Assembly (NCBI GenBank): GCA_045130235.1
Contig: JBGUPJ010000023.1
Location: 45,435-109,434, forward strand
Reading direction: 5' to 3'
DNA: 64,000 bases
From: UBA1756 sp045130235
GTDB taxonomy: Bacteria > Bacteroidota > Bacteroidia > Bacteroidales > WCHB1-69
The position numbers were made by a program, and so were the translations under genes. Shown piece by piece: positions 20,498 through 29,547 of the stretch (positions are counted from its first letter, which is position 1; each line of letters begins with the position of its first letter). The notes beneath the pieces were generated by a model, which made no database searches, was not told the origin of the DNA, and was given only the letters and a program-made list of their open reading frames with translations.

Positions 20498-21436
20498 CTA
20501 TCTTAACTCCCAATGTGCAATATTCATATCATTGTCATTCAATATATTAAGATAATTTTCGTAGCGATGTATGGCAATCTCGCCTTGTTCAACGGCCTCC
20601 TGTACGAGGCAGCCCGGCTCGTGGGTGTGCGTGCAGTTGCTGAAACGACACTGGTTGTTATATTGCCGTATCTCAGGGAAATAGTCGCGGATCTCCTCCG
20701 GCTTGTACTGGATGAGGCCGAACTCTTTCACGCCCGGCGTGTCGATGATGAAGCCGCCGGCCACACGGTGCATGCTGGCAAAGGTGGTGGTGTGCATGCC
20801 CTTGCTGTGCACTTCCGAAATACGCCCGATCTTCAGGTTCAGAGTCGGGTCGATGCGGTTGATGAGGGCCGACTTGCCCACGCCGGAATGGCCGCTGAAG
20901 AGCGACACCTTTCCCGCCATCAGCTCCCGCAAAGTGTCAATGCCCTGCCCCGTAACCGTCGAGGTGCAAAGGCTGGGATAGCCGATGCGCTCGTAAATAC
21001 GACCCAATTCTACAATCTCCTCTTTTTCGTCATCTCCGTAAAGGTCGTATTTATTGAAAATTAGCGTGGTAGGAATTCTGAAACCTTCGGCCGCCACCAA
21101 GAAACGGTCGATGAACCCCAACGAGGTACGGGGCTCTTTCAAGGTCACCACCAAAAAGGCCTGGTCAAGGTTGGCCGCAATGATGTGACTGATTTTCGAC
21201 AGTTTGGTGCTCTTGCGGTCGATGTAGTTCTTCCGCGGCTTCAGCTCGGTGATGTAGCCGCAGCCGTCTTCCTCGATGATGAAGCCCACATGGTCGCCCA
21301 CCACCACAGGGTTGGTGGTCTTGATGCCCTTGATGCGGAACTGGCCGCGCAGACGACAGTTCACCACCTCGCCATCATGGGTGAGCACCTCGTACCAGCT
21401 GCCGGTTGACTGTATGACGGTTCCTTCCTGTTTCAT
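20498..21436 (-). CDS. rsgA: ribosome small subunit-dependent GTPase A
   Basis: Circularly permuted GTPase that checks late 30S subunit assembly. Order of elements: N-terminal OB fold (about 1-75), G4 motif NKYD (128-131), P-loop GHSGVGKS (182-189), G3 motif DTPG (232-235), then the C-terminal zinc knuckle with Cys263, Cys268, a His at 270 or 272, and Cys276. Length of 312 aa is typical. It starts 9 bp after the argS stop codon, so the two are probably co-transcribed. Confidence 0.96.
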   Translation of the reverse strand: MKQEGTVIQSTGSWYEVLTHDGEVVNCRLRGQFRIKGIKTTNPVVVGDHVGFIIEEDGCGYITELKPRKNYIDRKSTKLSKISHIIAANLDQAFLVVTLKEPRTSLGFIDRFLVAAEGFRIPTTLIFNKYDLYGDDEKEEIVELGRIYERIGYPSLCTSTVTGQGIDTLRELMAGKVSLFSGHSGVGKSALINRIDPTLNLKIGRISEVHSKGMHTTTFASMHRVAGGFIIDTPGVKEFGLIQYKPEEIRDYFPEIRQYNNQCRFSNCTHTHEPGCLVQEAVEQGEIAIHRYENYLNILNDNDMNIAHWELR

Positions 21437-21445
21437 GCCGCCCGC

Positions 21446-23218
21446 TTACATTTTTTCAGGTACGCGGATGCCGAGCAGCGCCATCGCATTCTTGATGACC
21501 AGTGCGGTGAGTTCCGAAATCTGTAGGCGCAGGTTGCGTTTTCCACAATCTTCCTCCTTGAAAATAGGAGTCTCCTGATAGAAGCGGTTGAACTCTTTGG
21601 CCAGATCAAAAGCATAGTTGGCGATGAGGGCCGGACTCATGCTGCTGCCAGCCGTCTGCACCACCTCCTGGAACTCATAAATCGCCTTGATGAGAATTTT
21701 CTCGGCTTTCCCTAATGCCATCTCAGTGGTCTCGCTGTAGTCGATGCCATTGTCGGCCGCTTTGCGCAGCAGCGAGCGGATACGGGCGTGCGTGTATTGC
21801 AGGAACGGTCCCGTGTTGCCGTTGAAATCGATGGACTCTTCCGGGTTGAAAAGCATGTTTTTCTTCGGATCTACTTTGAGAATGAAGTACTTGAGCGCAC
21901 CCAACCCAATCATCTCATACAAATCCTGCACATTCTCGCCGGCGAAATCTTTGCCCAGCTCAGAGGTCTTTTCTTTGGCTTGGAAAACCATCTCTTCCAT
22001 CAAATCATCAGCATCCACCACGGTGCCCTCGCGCGATTTCATCTTGCCGTTGGGCAGCTCCACCATGCCGTAAGACAGGTGGTAGATGGACTTGCCAAAC
22101 TCTTTCCCCAACTTGTCGCCAATCACCAGTTTCAGCACGTCGAAGTGATAGTTTTGTTCGTTGCCCACCACATAAATCATCTTCTGGGGATGATACTCTT
22201 CGTAGCGCAGCTGTGCCGTGCCAAGGTCTTGGGTCATATAGACGGAGGTGCCGTCTTTGCGGAGCAACACCTTTTCATCCAGACCTTTATCGCGCAAATC
22301 CACCCGCACCGAACCATCTTCATGACGGTAGAAAGCGCCTTTCTGCAAACCTTCCTCCACCAGCGATTTGCCGAGCAGGTAAGTCTGTGATTCATAGTAG
22401 ATTTTGTCGAAAGAGATGCCTAGCCGTTTATAGGTGGCATCAAAGCCTTCATAAACCCAGCCGTTCATCTGCTCCCACAAGGCGCGCACTTCGGGGTCGT
22501 TGGCTTCCCACTTGCGCAGCATCTCCTGCGCTTCCAGCATCAAAGGAGCCTGCTTTTCGGCTTCCTCTTTCGCCATGCCTTTCTCCACCAGTTCAGCAAT
22601 TTCTGCTTTGTAATGCTTGTCGAACTCCACGTAGTATTTGCCTACGAGGTGATCGCCTTTCATACCGGAAGTTTCTGGTGTTTCTCCGTTGCCGAATCTT
22701 TTCCATGCCAGCATCGACTTGCAGATATGGATGCCACGGTCGTTCACCAAGTTCACCTTCACCACTTTTCTGCCGCAGGCGGTCAGGATTCTCGAGACGG
22801 AGTCGCCCAAAAGGTTGTTGCGGATGTGGCCGAGATGGAGCGGCTTGTTGGTGTTGGGGGAGGAGTATTCGATGAGCGTCACCGGCTCGTCGGCGGCAGG
22901 CTGGGTGTAACCGTAATCCTGGCGGCAGCGATTCAGCCGCAGGAAGTCGGTCCAGACCTTGTCGGGGAACGACAGGTTCAAAAAGCCTTTCACCACATTG
23001 AACTCACAGCCGGTGCGTTCGGCGAAGTAGTTGCCCAACTCGGTGGCCACCACGTCGGGCGCCTTGCGGGCGGCTTTCACAAAGGGGAACACCACAAGGG
23101 TGAAGTCGCCTTCGAACTCCTTCTTGGTCTTCTGCATGATGGAAGGCTCCGCCTGCCACTCTATCTGGTAAAGGTCGCGTAATGCTTGTTGGAGGGTTTC
23201 TGCTATTCTGTTTTTCAT
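21446..23218 (-). CDS. argS: arginyl-tRNA synthetase
   Basis: Class I aminoacyl-tRNA synthetase charging tRNA-Arg. It has the N-terminal Add-1 domain, then the HIGH-type signature in SSPNTNKPLHLGHIRNN, the usual LVNDRGIHICKSM segment, and a KMSK-equivalent region MKSREGTVV, which is degenerate as in many ArgRS. The DALR anticodon-binding domain ends with the characteristic LLGIRVPEKM. At 590 aa it is a normal length. It follows the MmeI-like gene by 23 bp in the same direction and is followed closely by rsgA. Confidence 0.97.
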   Translation of the reverse strand: MKNRIAETLQQALRDLYQIEWQAEPSIMQKTKKEFEGDFTLVVFPFVKAARKAPDVVATELGNYFAERTGCEFNVVKGFLNLSFPDKVWTDFLRLNRCRQDYGYTQPAADEPVTLIEYSSPNTNKPLHLGHIRNNLLGDSVSRILTACGRKVVKVNLVNDRGIHICKSMLAWKRFGNGETPETSGMKGDHLVGKYYVEFDKHYKAEIAELVEKGMAKEEAEKQAPLMLEAQEMLRKWEANDPEVRALWEQMNGWVYEGFDATYKRLGISFDKIYYESQTYLLGKSLVEEGLQKGAFYRHEDGSVRVDLRDKGLDEKVLLRKDGTSVYMTQDLGTAQLRYEEYHPQKMIYVVGNEQNYHFDVLKLVIGDKLGKEFGKSIYHLSYGMVELPNGKMKSREGTVVDADDLMEEMVFQAKEKTSELGKDFAGENVQDLYEMIGLGALKYFILKVDPKKNMLFNPEESIDFNGNTGPFLQYTHARIRSLLRKAADNGIDYSETTEMALGKAEKILIKAIYEFQEVVQTAGSSMSPALIANYAFDLAKEFNRFYQETPIFKEEDCGKRNLRLQISELTALVIKNAMALLGIRVPEKM

Positions 23219-23241
23219 TGTATTGATGAGTGTTTAGATGA

Positions 23242-26229
23242 TTATTTCTTGGATGATGGTTGTGAGAGTTTCGTGTACATTTTGAAGAGTTCTGCCACGA
23301 TTTCTTCTTCGGTCATAGTGGGGGCGAAGCCGTAGGCTTGCATCACAGCTCGGTCGTTGGCTTCGTGAGCCTTTACAAGTTCGGAGAATAGGTATGCGTT
23401 CTCCCCGTATAGTTGTGCGAGGGTGCAGTCGGCATATTTTGCCCTTGCATCAAGGATAGCTTGGGCGGTTTCCTCGATTTTGGTTTTCTGTGCGTCTGTT
23501 GGCGTACACCAGGGGAAATTGTTGTAAACGATATCTTTGCTGTATCTGTATCGCATTTCCAATCTTCCTCCAACCACGCGCATCCATGCATTATGGACAT
23601 TGCTGGTCAGCACCCCGAAATGATATAGGGTCGCATTCGGAATGATATGCACAGAATCAGAAGAAAGGATGTCAGGACTTAAAAAGCCAATTGGCACATA
23701 TTTTCGTCTTTCTGATGATACACGTGGAATAAGAAGATACTCTTTTTCCGGTAAATTCTCTACATGAAAACGTGTGGGAGTGTCTGCCAGTTTCACGGTT
23801 GGCGCACTGGGGCTCTTTAATCGATACTCTCGCACTGCCTGCACCCTCTTCATGCATTCGGGCATCTTAATGAGTTGTGATGGTGGCACACTCCCAAGAT
23901 ATAAGCACCAGCGTTTATTCCCATTGATGAATTCATCGCTTCCCATCCATTCATGGAAAAATGGTGCTGCTGCAGGCTCTTTCTTGATGAATGCTTGCAT
24001 CTCCCTTTCTGCAAAAAGATAAAAACCGCCATCTATAGGTTTGTTCCCAATGCCAATTTCAGGCACATCGCACAAAGGATGCTGTTTGCTTTCTATGCAT
24101 ACATTGGGCAAGTCAAGCAGATAACCATTGATATTGTGTACTGCTATTTTATTGTTTTTTTCATCAAAGATGAATTTCTGTTTTTGATGATGTGTATCGT
24201 CTGAAAACGCTACAATAATGCAATGCACAGCTGCCATATTGGCCTTGTCGGTGGTCTCGTTCTGCCATTTGAAAGTTCGATAGGCAAAATCAATTTCAAT
24301 ACCCATTTCAAACAACAGTTTCCAAAGAACAGAAACATGTTGCCCTTGGCAGATTGAATTGGTGGAAACGAGGGCGGCCTTGGTGTTTTTCCCTTTCAGA
24401 TACTCTGCGGATTTTTTGTACCAGCAGCATACATAATCCAGATTGCCAGCTCCTTTTACTCCAGAAAACGTATCTGCGATGTCTTTCTTGGGGTCGCTGT
24501 CTTTCCCCATTATCCTTGCGCCGCTGAAGGGCGGATTTCCCATGATGTAGTCGTACACCACCGCCCGTTTCTGTCGTTTAGGTAATTCCTTTTCCTCAAT
24601 TTCTTTGGTGATGACATTTAGCTCTTTGTAATGTTTTGTGTGATACTCGGTAGGAGGTTCGCATGCCGTGTCGGGTACGAATTGGTCATCAATTTTATAT
24701 ACATTGAGTTTGTCGGTGTAAAGAAATTCTCTCTTTTCATCTTCTGCCAATGTCGCCCAATCTAATCGTAACGCGTTTCCTTCCACGATACTAGCATGGT
24801 TTTTGAGGGGGAGGAAATCAATGTCCTGTCCGATCAGCCGCTCGGTTTCTTCCGCCATTTGGCACTCCGCAATCCACAAGGCGGTTTTGGCCACCGTGAC
24901 TGCAAAATCGTTGATCTCGATGCCATAGAACTGGTTGATACTCACCTTGATATATTCATCGCTGAAGCCTAAAACCTTTTCTCCTTTATTCAAAATAGAG
25001 ATGATCTCGTTCTCCAGGCGTCGCAGCGAAAGGTAGGTTTCGGTGAGGAAATTGCCACTCCCGCATGCGGGATCCAAGAACGTAAGGGAAGCAATTTTGT
25101 TTTGGAAATCCAATAACTGGCGATTGCGTTTCTGTAGGGATGTGCCATGGCAAGTCTCTACAATATGATAAAATTCAGTCCACAATTCATCCATGAACAG
25201 TGGGTCAATCACTTTGTGGATATTGGCGATGCTGGTGTAGTGCATTCCACCTTTGCGGCGCGTGTCGGGATTCAAGGTGCTTTCAAACACTGAACCGAAA
25301 ATGGTTGGACTGATGTCACTCCAGTTGAATGGGGCGCAGTGATTCACAATCACATCTACAATCTCTTGCGTGAAATTGGGAATCTCCACTCCCATCTCGC
25401 TGAACAAGCCGCCATTCACGTATGGGAACGGTTTCAGCTTTATGTCGTATTTGTCACGTTCCTCCAGCTTGGTATCCAGTGCCTTGAATAGGTCAATTAG
25501 CCCTTTACGCACATCTGTCAAATGGAACGACTTGATGTAATCCTCGAAACTGGTCTTGGTCTCAAACAAGCCGGCATCTTCGGCATATAAGCAGAAAACA
25601 ATTCTGACACATAGTATATTGAGGCTGCGCAAGCTCTCAGCATCAGGATTGATGTATTCTTGAATAAGTGCATCATATAATTTCCGGACGAGCCCTCCTG
25701 CCTGCACAGAGATTTCCTCCTCTTTGCGTATGTAATCATTCTTTTCATCTACTAAAAATTGCAAACGATAATACTCCTTCTCTAAATCTTTCAGGAAAAT
25801 CTGCTGTGGGTCGCCAGTTGGATTCTCCATATCATACACCAAGAACTCTTCGAAATTGCAATTTATAATCCATTTGGGGTGTTGTGAAAGAGGAAGCTCA
25901 GATATGTACCTTTTCGCTTGCTGGAAGGGGGTGAGTAGCGTGCCATCTGACTGCTTGATCGGGTCCAACAAGTTCTGGTTGCCGGATTTCTGCTCAATCA
26001 TCACCCGAGTTGAAGGGATGTAGGCGTCAATGTAATTGGTGATGGTCTTGTTCGGGAATTTTTCTTTAACTCTTTCTTCAAAAAAAATGAAGGGAAAGAT
26101 GTCTTTTACTCCGAAAACATTGGTGAGGAGGTCAATCCAAAATTTCGAAGTATTCCCTCTCTCGTAACTGGTGCCTAGCCAGTTACGAACGAATTTGCGT
26201 GCCGCTTCTGTCTGTTCGTGATGAGTCAT
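23242..26229 (-). CDS. MmeI-like single-chain restriction-modification enzyme (Type IIL/IIG)
   Basis: One 995-aa polypeptide that should both methylate and cut DNA. The N-terminal nuclease is a PD-(D/E)xK domain with Asp68, Glu79 and Lys81 (YIDAYI, then IEQK), a D-x10-ExK layout close to that of MmeI. A helical spacer follows. The gamma-class adenine methyltransferase has motif I DPACGSGNFL and motif IV MGNPPFSGA; a target-recognition domain and helical C-terminus complete the protein. I chose the ATG at 26229 (MTHHEQTEAARKF) because the longer frame begins with GTG inside the upstream gene and the shorter start puts the nuclease residues near MmeI numbering. No separate specificity, methylase or nuclease gene is adjacent. 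The recognition sequence cannot be predicted. It sits between housekeeping genes without visible mobile ends. Confidence 0.88.
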   Translation of the reverse strand: MTHHEQTEAARKFVRNWLGTSYERGNTSKFWIDLLTNVFGVKDIFPFIFFEERVKEKFPNKTITNYIDAYIPSTRVMIEQKSGNQNLLDPIKQSDGTLLTPFQQAKRYISELPLSQHPKWIINCNFEEFLVYDMENPTGDPQQIFLKDLEKEYYRLQFLVDEKNDYIRKEEEISVQAGGLVRKLYDALIQEYINPDAESLRSLNILCVRIVFCLYAEDAGLFETKTSFEDYIKSFHLTDVRKGLIDLFKALDTKLEERDKYDIKLKPFPYVNGGLFSEMGVEIPNFTQEIVDVIVNHCAPFNWSDISPTIFGSVFESTLNPDTRRKGGMHYTSIANIHKVIDPLFMDELWTEFYHIVETCHGTSLQKRNRQLLDFQNKIASLTFLDPACGSGNFLTETYLSLRRLENEIISILNKGEKVLGFSDEYIKVSINQFYGIEINDFAVTVAKTALWIAECQMAEETERLIGQDIDFLPLKNHASIVEGNALRLDWATLAEDEKREFLYTDKLNVYKIDDQFVPDTACEPPTEYHTKHYKELNVITKEIEEKELPKRQKRAVVYDYIMGNPPFSGARIMGKDSDPKKDIADTFSGVKGAGNLDYVCCWYKKSAEYLKGKNTKAALVSTNSICQGQHVSVLWKLLFEMGIEIDFAYRTFKWQNETTDKANMAAVHCIIVAFSDDTHHQKQKFIFDEKNNKIAVHNINGYLLDLPNVCIESKQHPLCDVPEIGIGNKPIDGGFYLFAEREMQAFIKKEPAAAPFFHEWMGSDEFINGNKRWCLYLGSVPPSQLIKMPECMKRVQAVREYRLKSPSAPTVKLADTPTRFHVENLPEKEYLLIPRVSSERRKYVPIGFLSPDILSSDSVHIIPNATLYHFGVLTSNVHNAWMRVVGGRLEMRYRYSKDIVYNNFPWCTPTDAQKTKIEETAQAILDARAKYADCTLAQLYGENAYLFSELVKAHEANDRAVMQAYGFAPTMTEEEIVAELFKMYTKLSQPSSKK

Positions 26230-26254
26230 GTGAGTAAAATTTGTAGTTGAAATG

Positions 26255-27493
26255 CTATTTTTCCAGTACTTCATCAAAATCACGCCAAGCCCACTTGCCC
26301 GTAATCACACCCTTCTCGATCCTCACGATGCCGGGATTGGCATGGATGGCATCGCGCACAAAATAAGGTCCTTTGGCCGGGTCGAAGTAACTGCAGCAGA
26401 GAATGTCAAAGCCGATCTTGTTGTCTTTCACGAACTTGTCAATCTCCACTCTCGGTGTGTTGGTCAAACCGTAAAAATCACACTGGTGGTCTTTACAATA
26501 GCTGATGATTTTTTGAAGATCTTCGCTGTTCAGCCCGTCGCTGTCCACCTGGTCGAGGTCGTACATGCAGAGCAGATAGAGCGGACGTTCGTTGTCGTGA
26601 CTGATGAGCGTGGGTTTCAGGTCGTTGCTCTGCGCATCCTCCATGGTGAAGTTGTAGTTTTTGGCACGACGGAACTTTTGTATGGTGTCGGTCTTGTCGG
26701 TCACGTACTCCATTTCGTAGATGGGGCTGTCCTCAGGCAATTCGCCCATTTCTTCCTCGGTGATTTCCACGACTTCGCCCGTGACAGTGTCTTTGTAAAC
26801 AAACACCGACTTGGTGATGAGTGCAGTGTCAATATAGCTGTGAGTCAGGTCTGTACCCACTGCCCAGGTGTCGTAATCGTCGCTGTGGAACCAATGGTGA
26901 ATTTTGTTCCCCAGGGCGGTATCGCTGGCGGGAAGATGACGGTAGAAATGAGCTTCCATGACCAGACAGCTCAGACAGCAGATGCTCACCACCACAACTT
27001 TGCCCAGATTCGTAAGGCGCGTCTCGGGGATGCGTTTGCGATAGAAAAACACAATGATGGTGGGAATAATGATGAGCACATTTTTCAAGAAGGTGTGGAA
27101 GTTGCTGAGTTTCACTGCAGTGCCGAAACAGCCGCAGTCTTTCACTACATTAAGCTGATAGCCATACTTGGTCTCCAAATGTTCAGCGAGGGCGAGCCAT
27201 GCCGTCAGCAACAGGAAAAATACCATCATAATCAGGTATAGTACCGAGGTGAGTTTGATTTGAATTTTGGTCAGCATCATTACGCCTAACAGAAATTCAA
27301 TCATCGGCATAACAAATGCAGCGAATGTGCTGAAAATCTGGAAGAAAGACATGTGGAAGGAGAAAAAGTAGTCGTCGAAAGTATAGGAAGTGGCTACGGG
27401 ATCGAAGGCTTTGGTGAGACCTGAAAAAATGAAGACGCATCCTAAAATGATGCGCAAAACCATGATGGCGATGGGCTCTTTATGTGAATTCAT
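26255..27493 (-). CDS. DoxX/MauE-like membrane protein, BT_3928 family
   Basis: Membrane protein with a DoxX-like N-terminal half (four transmembrane helices in about 1-150; ILGCVFIFSGLTKAFDP is the typical first helix), one more helix near 180-200, and a soluble C-terminal half of about 200 residues resembling a thioredoxin-like fold (LCMYDLDQVDSDG ... FDILCCSYFDPAKGPYFVRDAIHANPGIVRI). Bacteroidota annotate this as the BT_3928 family; its function is unknown, with proposed links to quinone- or thiol-based electron transfer. KDCGCFG in the loop after helix four carries two cysteines, as in MauE-like proteins. It follows DUF1599 by 11 bp. Confidence 0.83.
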   Translation of the reverse strand: MNSHKEPIAIMVLRIILGCVFIFSGLTKAFDPVATSYTFDDYFFSFHMSFFQIFSTFAAFVMPMIEFLLGVMMLTKIQIKLTSVLYLIMMVFFLLLTAWLALAEHLETKYGYQLNVVKDCGCFGTAVKLSNFHTFLKNVLIIIPTIIVFFYRKRIPETRLTNLGKVVVVSICCLSCLVMEAHFYRHLPASDTALGNKIHHWFHSDDYDTWAVGTDLTHSYIDTALITKSVFVYKDTVTGEVVEITEEEMGELPEDSPIYEMEYVTDKTDTIQKFRRAKNYNFTMEDAQSNDLKPTLISHDNERPLYLLCMYDLDQVDSDGLNSEDLQKIISYCKDHQCDFYGLTNTPRVEIDKFVKDNKIGFDILCCSYFDPAKGPYFVRDAIHANPGIVRIEKGVITGKWAWRDFDEVLEK

Positions 27494-27504
27494 TGGTGAT
27501 TTTT

Positions 27505-28065
27505 TTAATCGTTTTGTGATGAGGCACTTTCGTGCAGTTTGATGAGGGCGAACATGGCGTAATTGATGATGTCGTAATAGTTGGCATCCAAACCTTCTGA
27601 AATGACAGTCTTGCCGTCGTTATCCTCTATCTGTTTGATTCTTAATAATTTCATTAAAATGATGTCGGTCAGCGAGCTGCGGCGCATCTTCCGCCACGCC
27701 TCGTCATAGTCGTGGTTTTTGTTGCCCATCAGCTCCTTGGCATTCTGAAGGTATTTCTTGAAAAGGGCAATCGCTTCATCGGCGGGCATCATCTCTTCCA
27801 TAGTGTTGGCCACACCCACCTCCAACTGGATGAGCGCCATCACCGAGTAGTTCACAATGCCGATGTATTCGGGCCATACTCCCTCGTGTACTTTGGATAC
27901 ACCCTTTTGTTCTATACTTCTGATTCTCTGTGCTTTGATGTAGATCTGATCGGTCAGCGATGGGGTTCTCAAAATGCGCCACGCCGTGCCATAGTCGATG
28001 GCTTTTTTGGAAAAGATGTCCAAACATTGTGCGCCGATGAGGTCGAATTCTTCGTTGGTATTCAT
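27505..28065 (-). CDS. DUF1599 protein with an internal duplication
   Basis: Cytosolic helical protein of 186 aa from the ATG at 28065; the frame can extend 18 bp further to a TTG, but the ATG is the better start. Two DUF1599 units are visible: KAIDYGTAWRILRTPSLTDQ in the first half and NHDYDEAWRKMRRSSLTDI in the second, each followed by a K(A/L)xRIxxIE segment and an IxNYxxxALIxL segment. In Bacteroidota DUF1599 genes commonly neighbour BT_3928-type genes, as here. The biochemical role is not known. Confidence 0.85.
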   Translation of the reverse strand: MNTNEEFDLIGAQCLDIFSKKAIDYGTAWRILRTPSLTDQIYIKAQRIRSIEQKGVSKVHEGVWPEYIGIVNYSVMALIQLEVGVANTMEEMMPADEAIALFKKYLQNAKELMGNKNHDYDEAWRKMRRSSLTDIILMKLLRIKQIEDNDGKTVISEGLDANYYDIINYAMFALIKLHESASSQND

Positions 28066-28075
28066 TTTAATTGTT

Positions 28076-29479
28076 TTAATCAATAATGTGGAAATATTTC
28101 AGATAATCAGACACTTCGTTGTAAAGAAGGTCTTTCTTGAGAACTTTCTTGTCTTTATCGACGAGGAACATGTAAGGAATGGCGCGCAGGTCGAACAGGG
28201 TGTTTTTGTCAATTTCACCACTGTAGTCCCAGCCGTGCAGGTACTCCGCTTTCGCCTCGTTGGCGATGTAGCGTTTCCAAAGCGCTTCATCATCCTCGAA
28301 GTAGATGGTGACCACCTTCAGTCGCCCGCTCGCGATGGCTTTGTTCAACTCTTCGTTTTCAGCCAGAAAACCACGAATCATGGTGCATTCCGGACATTCG
28401 GGATTTTGGAAATACACCAACAGGTACTCCGCCTCCACATCGTGCAGCGTGCCGCGGGTGCCATCAGCCCATTGCACTTTGAAGTTGTTGATGGTGGTGC
28501 CTTCTAAGTTCAACGTGTGCAGCTTGTATTCAGTCTCGCATTTTATGTGGTGACTATTGTCTAATGAATTATATTTCAGTGCATTGTCGAGCATAGCGAG
28601 ATAGATGGACTCGTTGTAGAAGGGTGTTCCCTGCGAGCCGAAAGTCTTGGCGAGCCAGTCGAAAAAGAAGTGGTACATGCTGGCGTTCACTTGCGCTTTC
28701 GTGAGCAGGTTGTCCGCCGCTTGTGCAGCATCCGCTGGCGAAAGGTACAGCGCATTGGCACAGAAATCCCGCAGGCGTTGGGTGGTCATGGGGGCGGTGG
28801 TCATGCGCAGGTCGTTGAAGGGGTAGTAGTCGAAGCAGTGCTGACAGTAATATTGCCGCAGAAGGGTACGGTTCTGGTAATAATGTTGCGGTGCGGGGGG
28901 CAGCTCTTGGTCGAACTGTGTGATAGAGGCAAGCAGCGTTCCTGCAAATGCCTGTGTCACACTGTCTTTGTAAGATGCTTCCTCTTGGGCGATTTGGGCA
29001 TCCTGTGCCTGCAACCGCTCGGCGAGGTTTTGCAACATATACTCGGGCATGCTTTTCTGTGCGTCAGCAAATTGCTGGTAAAGGGCGTTGTGCGCCGCTC
29101 CATACTGGACCATACGCTGCTCGTAGTTCCATGCCGCCTGGTTTTCATCACTTCCCATAAACTCCACTGTACTGCCGACATTCACATTTACCGTAATGCT
29201 CTGCTTCTTTTCTTCCGAAATCAGCAGGGTGAAAAGGTAGTTCGTGTCGGCTGCCACGGAATAGTAACCAGCTGGCAAAGCGGCTTTCTGCTTCAGCGTC
29301 GCTTTTTCTGCGAAGGCTACCGACAGCACATTGCTGAAATCTTTCTTTCCATCAAATTGCTGTAAATGAATGGAATCCGCTTTGATTCCCTTGCAATTGA
29401 TGGTGAGCAAGAAGCCTTGCGCAAAGATTTCTGGCAGGGTGATAACAGAGATGAAAAACAGTATAAAAATCCTTTTCAT
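28076..29479 (-). CDS. exported thioredoxin-like protein with DUF5106-type N-terminal region (CPEC)
   Basis: Periplasmic or surface thiol-disulfide protein of 467 aa. Signal peptide at about 1-20 (ending EIFAQ). A DUF4369/DUF5106-type region with helical middle fills the first 340 residues. The C-terminal thioredoxin fold has a CPEC site at Cys362 and Cys365 and the cis-Pro segment LRAIPYMFLVD. The ATG at 29479 is preferred because a -7 box lies 21 bp upstream of it; a longer frame reaching 29752 would run into the next gene. It is the close paralogue of the neighbouring gene: both have 106 residues from the first active-site Cys to the end. Confidence 0.85.
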   Translation of the reverse strand: MKRIFILFFISVITLPEIFAQGFLLTINCKGIKADSIHLQQFDGKKDFSNVLSVAFAEKATLKQKAALPAGYYSVAADTNYLFTLLISEEKKQSITVNVNVGSTVEFMGSDENQAAWNYEQRMVQYGAAHNALYQQFADAQKSMPEYMLQNLAERLQAQDAQIAQEEASYKDSVTQAFAGTLLASITQFDQELPPAPQHYYQNRTLLRQYYCQHCFDYYPFNDLRMTTAPMTTQRLRDFCANALYLSPADAAQAADNLLTKAQVNASMYHFFFDWLAKTFGSQGTPFYNESIYLAMLDNALKYNSLDNSHHIKCETEYKLHTLNLEGTTINNFKVQWADGTRGTLHDVEAEYLLVYFQNPECPECTMIRGFLAENEELNKAIASGRLKVVTIYFEDDEALWKRYIANEAKAEYLHGWDYSGEIDKNTLFDLRAIPYMFLVDKDKKVLKKDLLYNEVSDYLKYFHIID

Positions 29480-29499
29480 GTTGTGTTGGAAAGAATTTG

Positions 29500-29507
29500 C
29501 AAAAGTA
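29500..29507 (-). promoter_or_regulatory. -7 box for the CPEC thioredoxin-like gene
   Basis: Minus-strand TACTTTTG followed by CA, 21 bp upstream of the ATG at 29479. It supports that start and an independent transcript for this gene, DUF1599, the BT_3928 gene and possibly the genes beyond. Confidence 0.55.
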
Positions 29508-29547
29508 CGATTTTTTTGCGGAATTTCCAACCGCTTTTTGAAAGATG

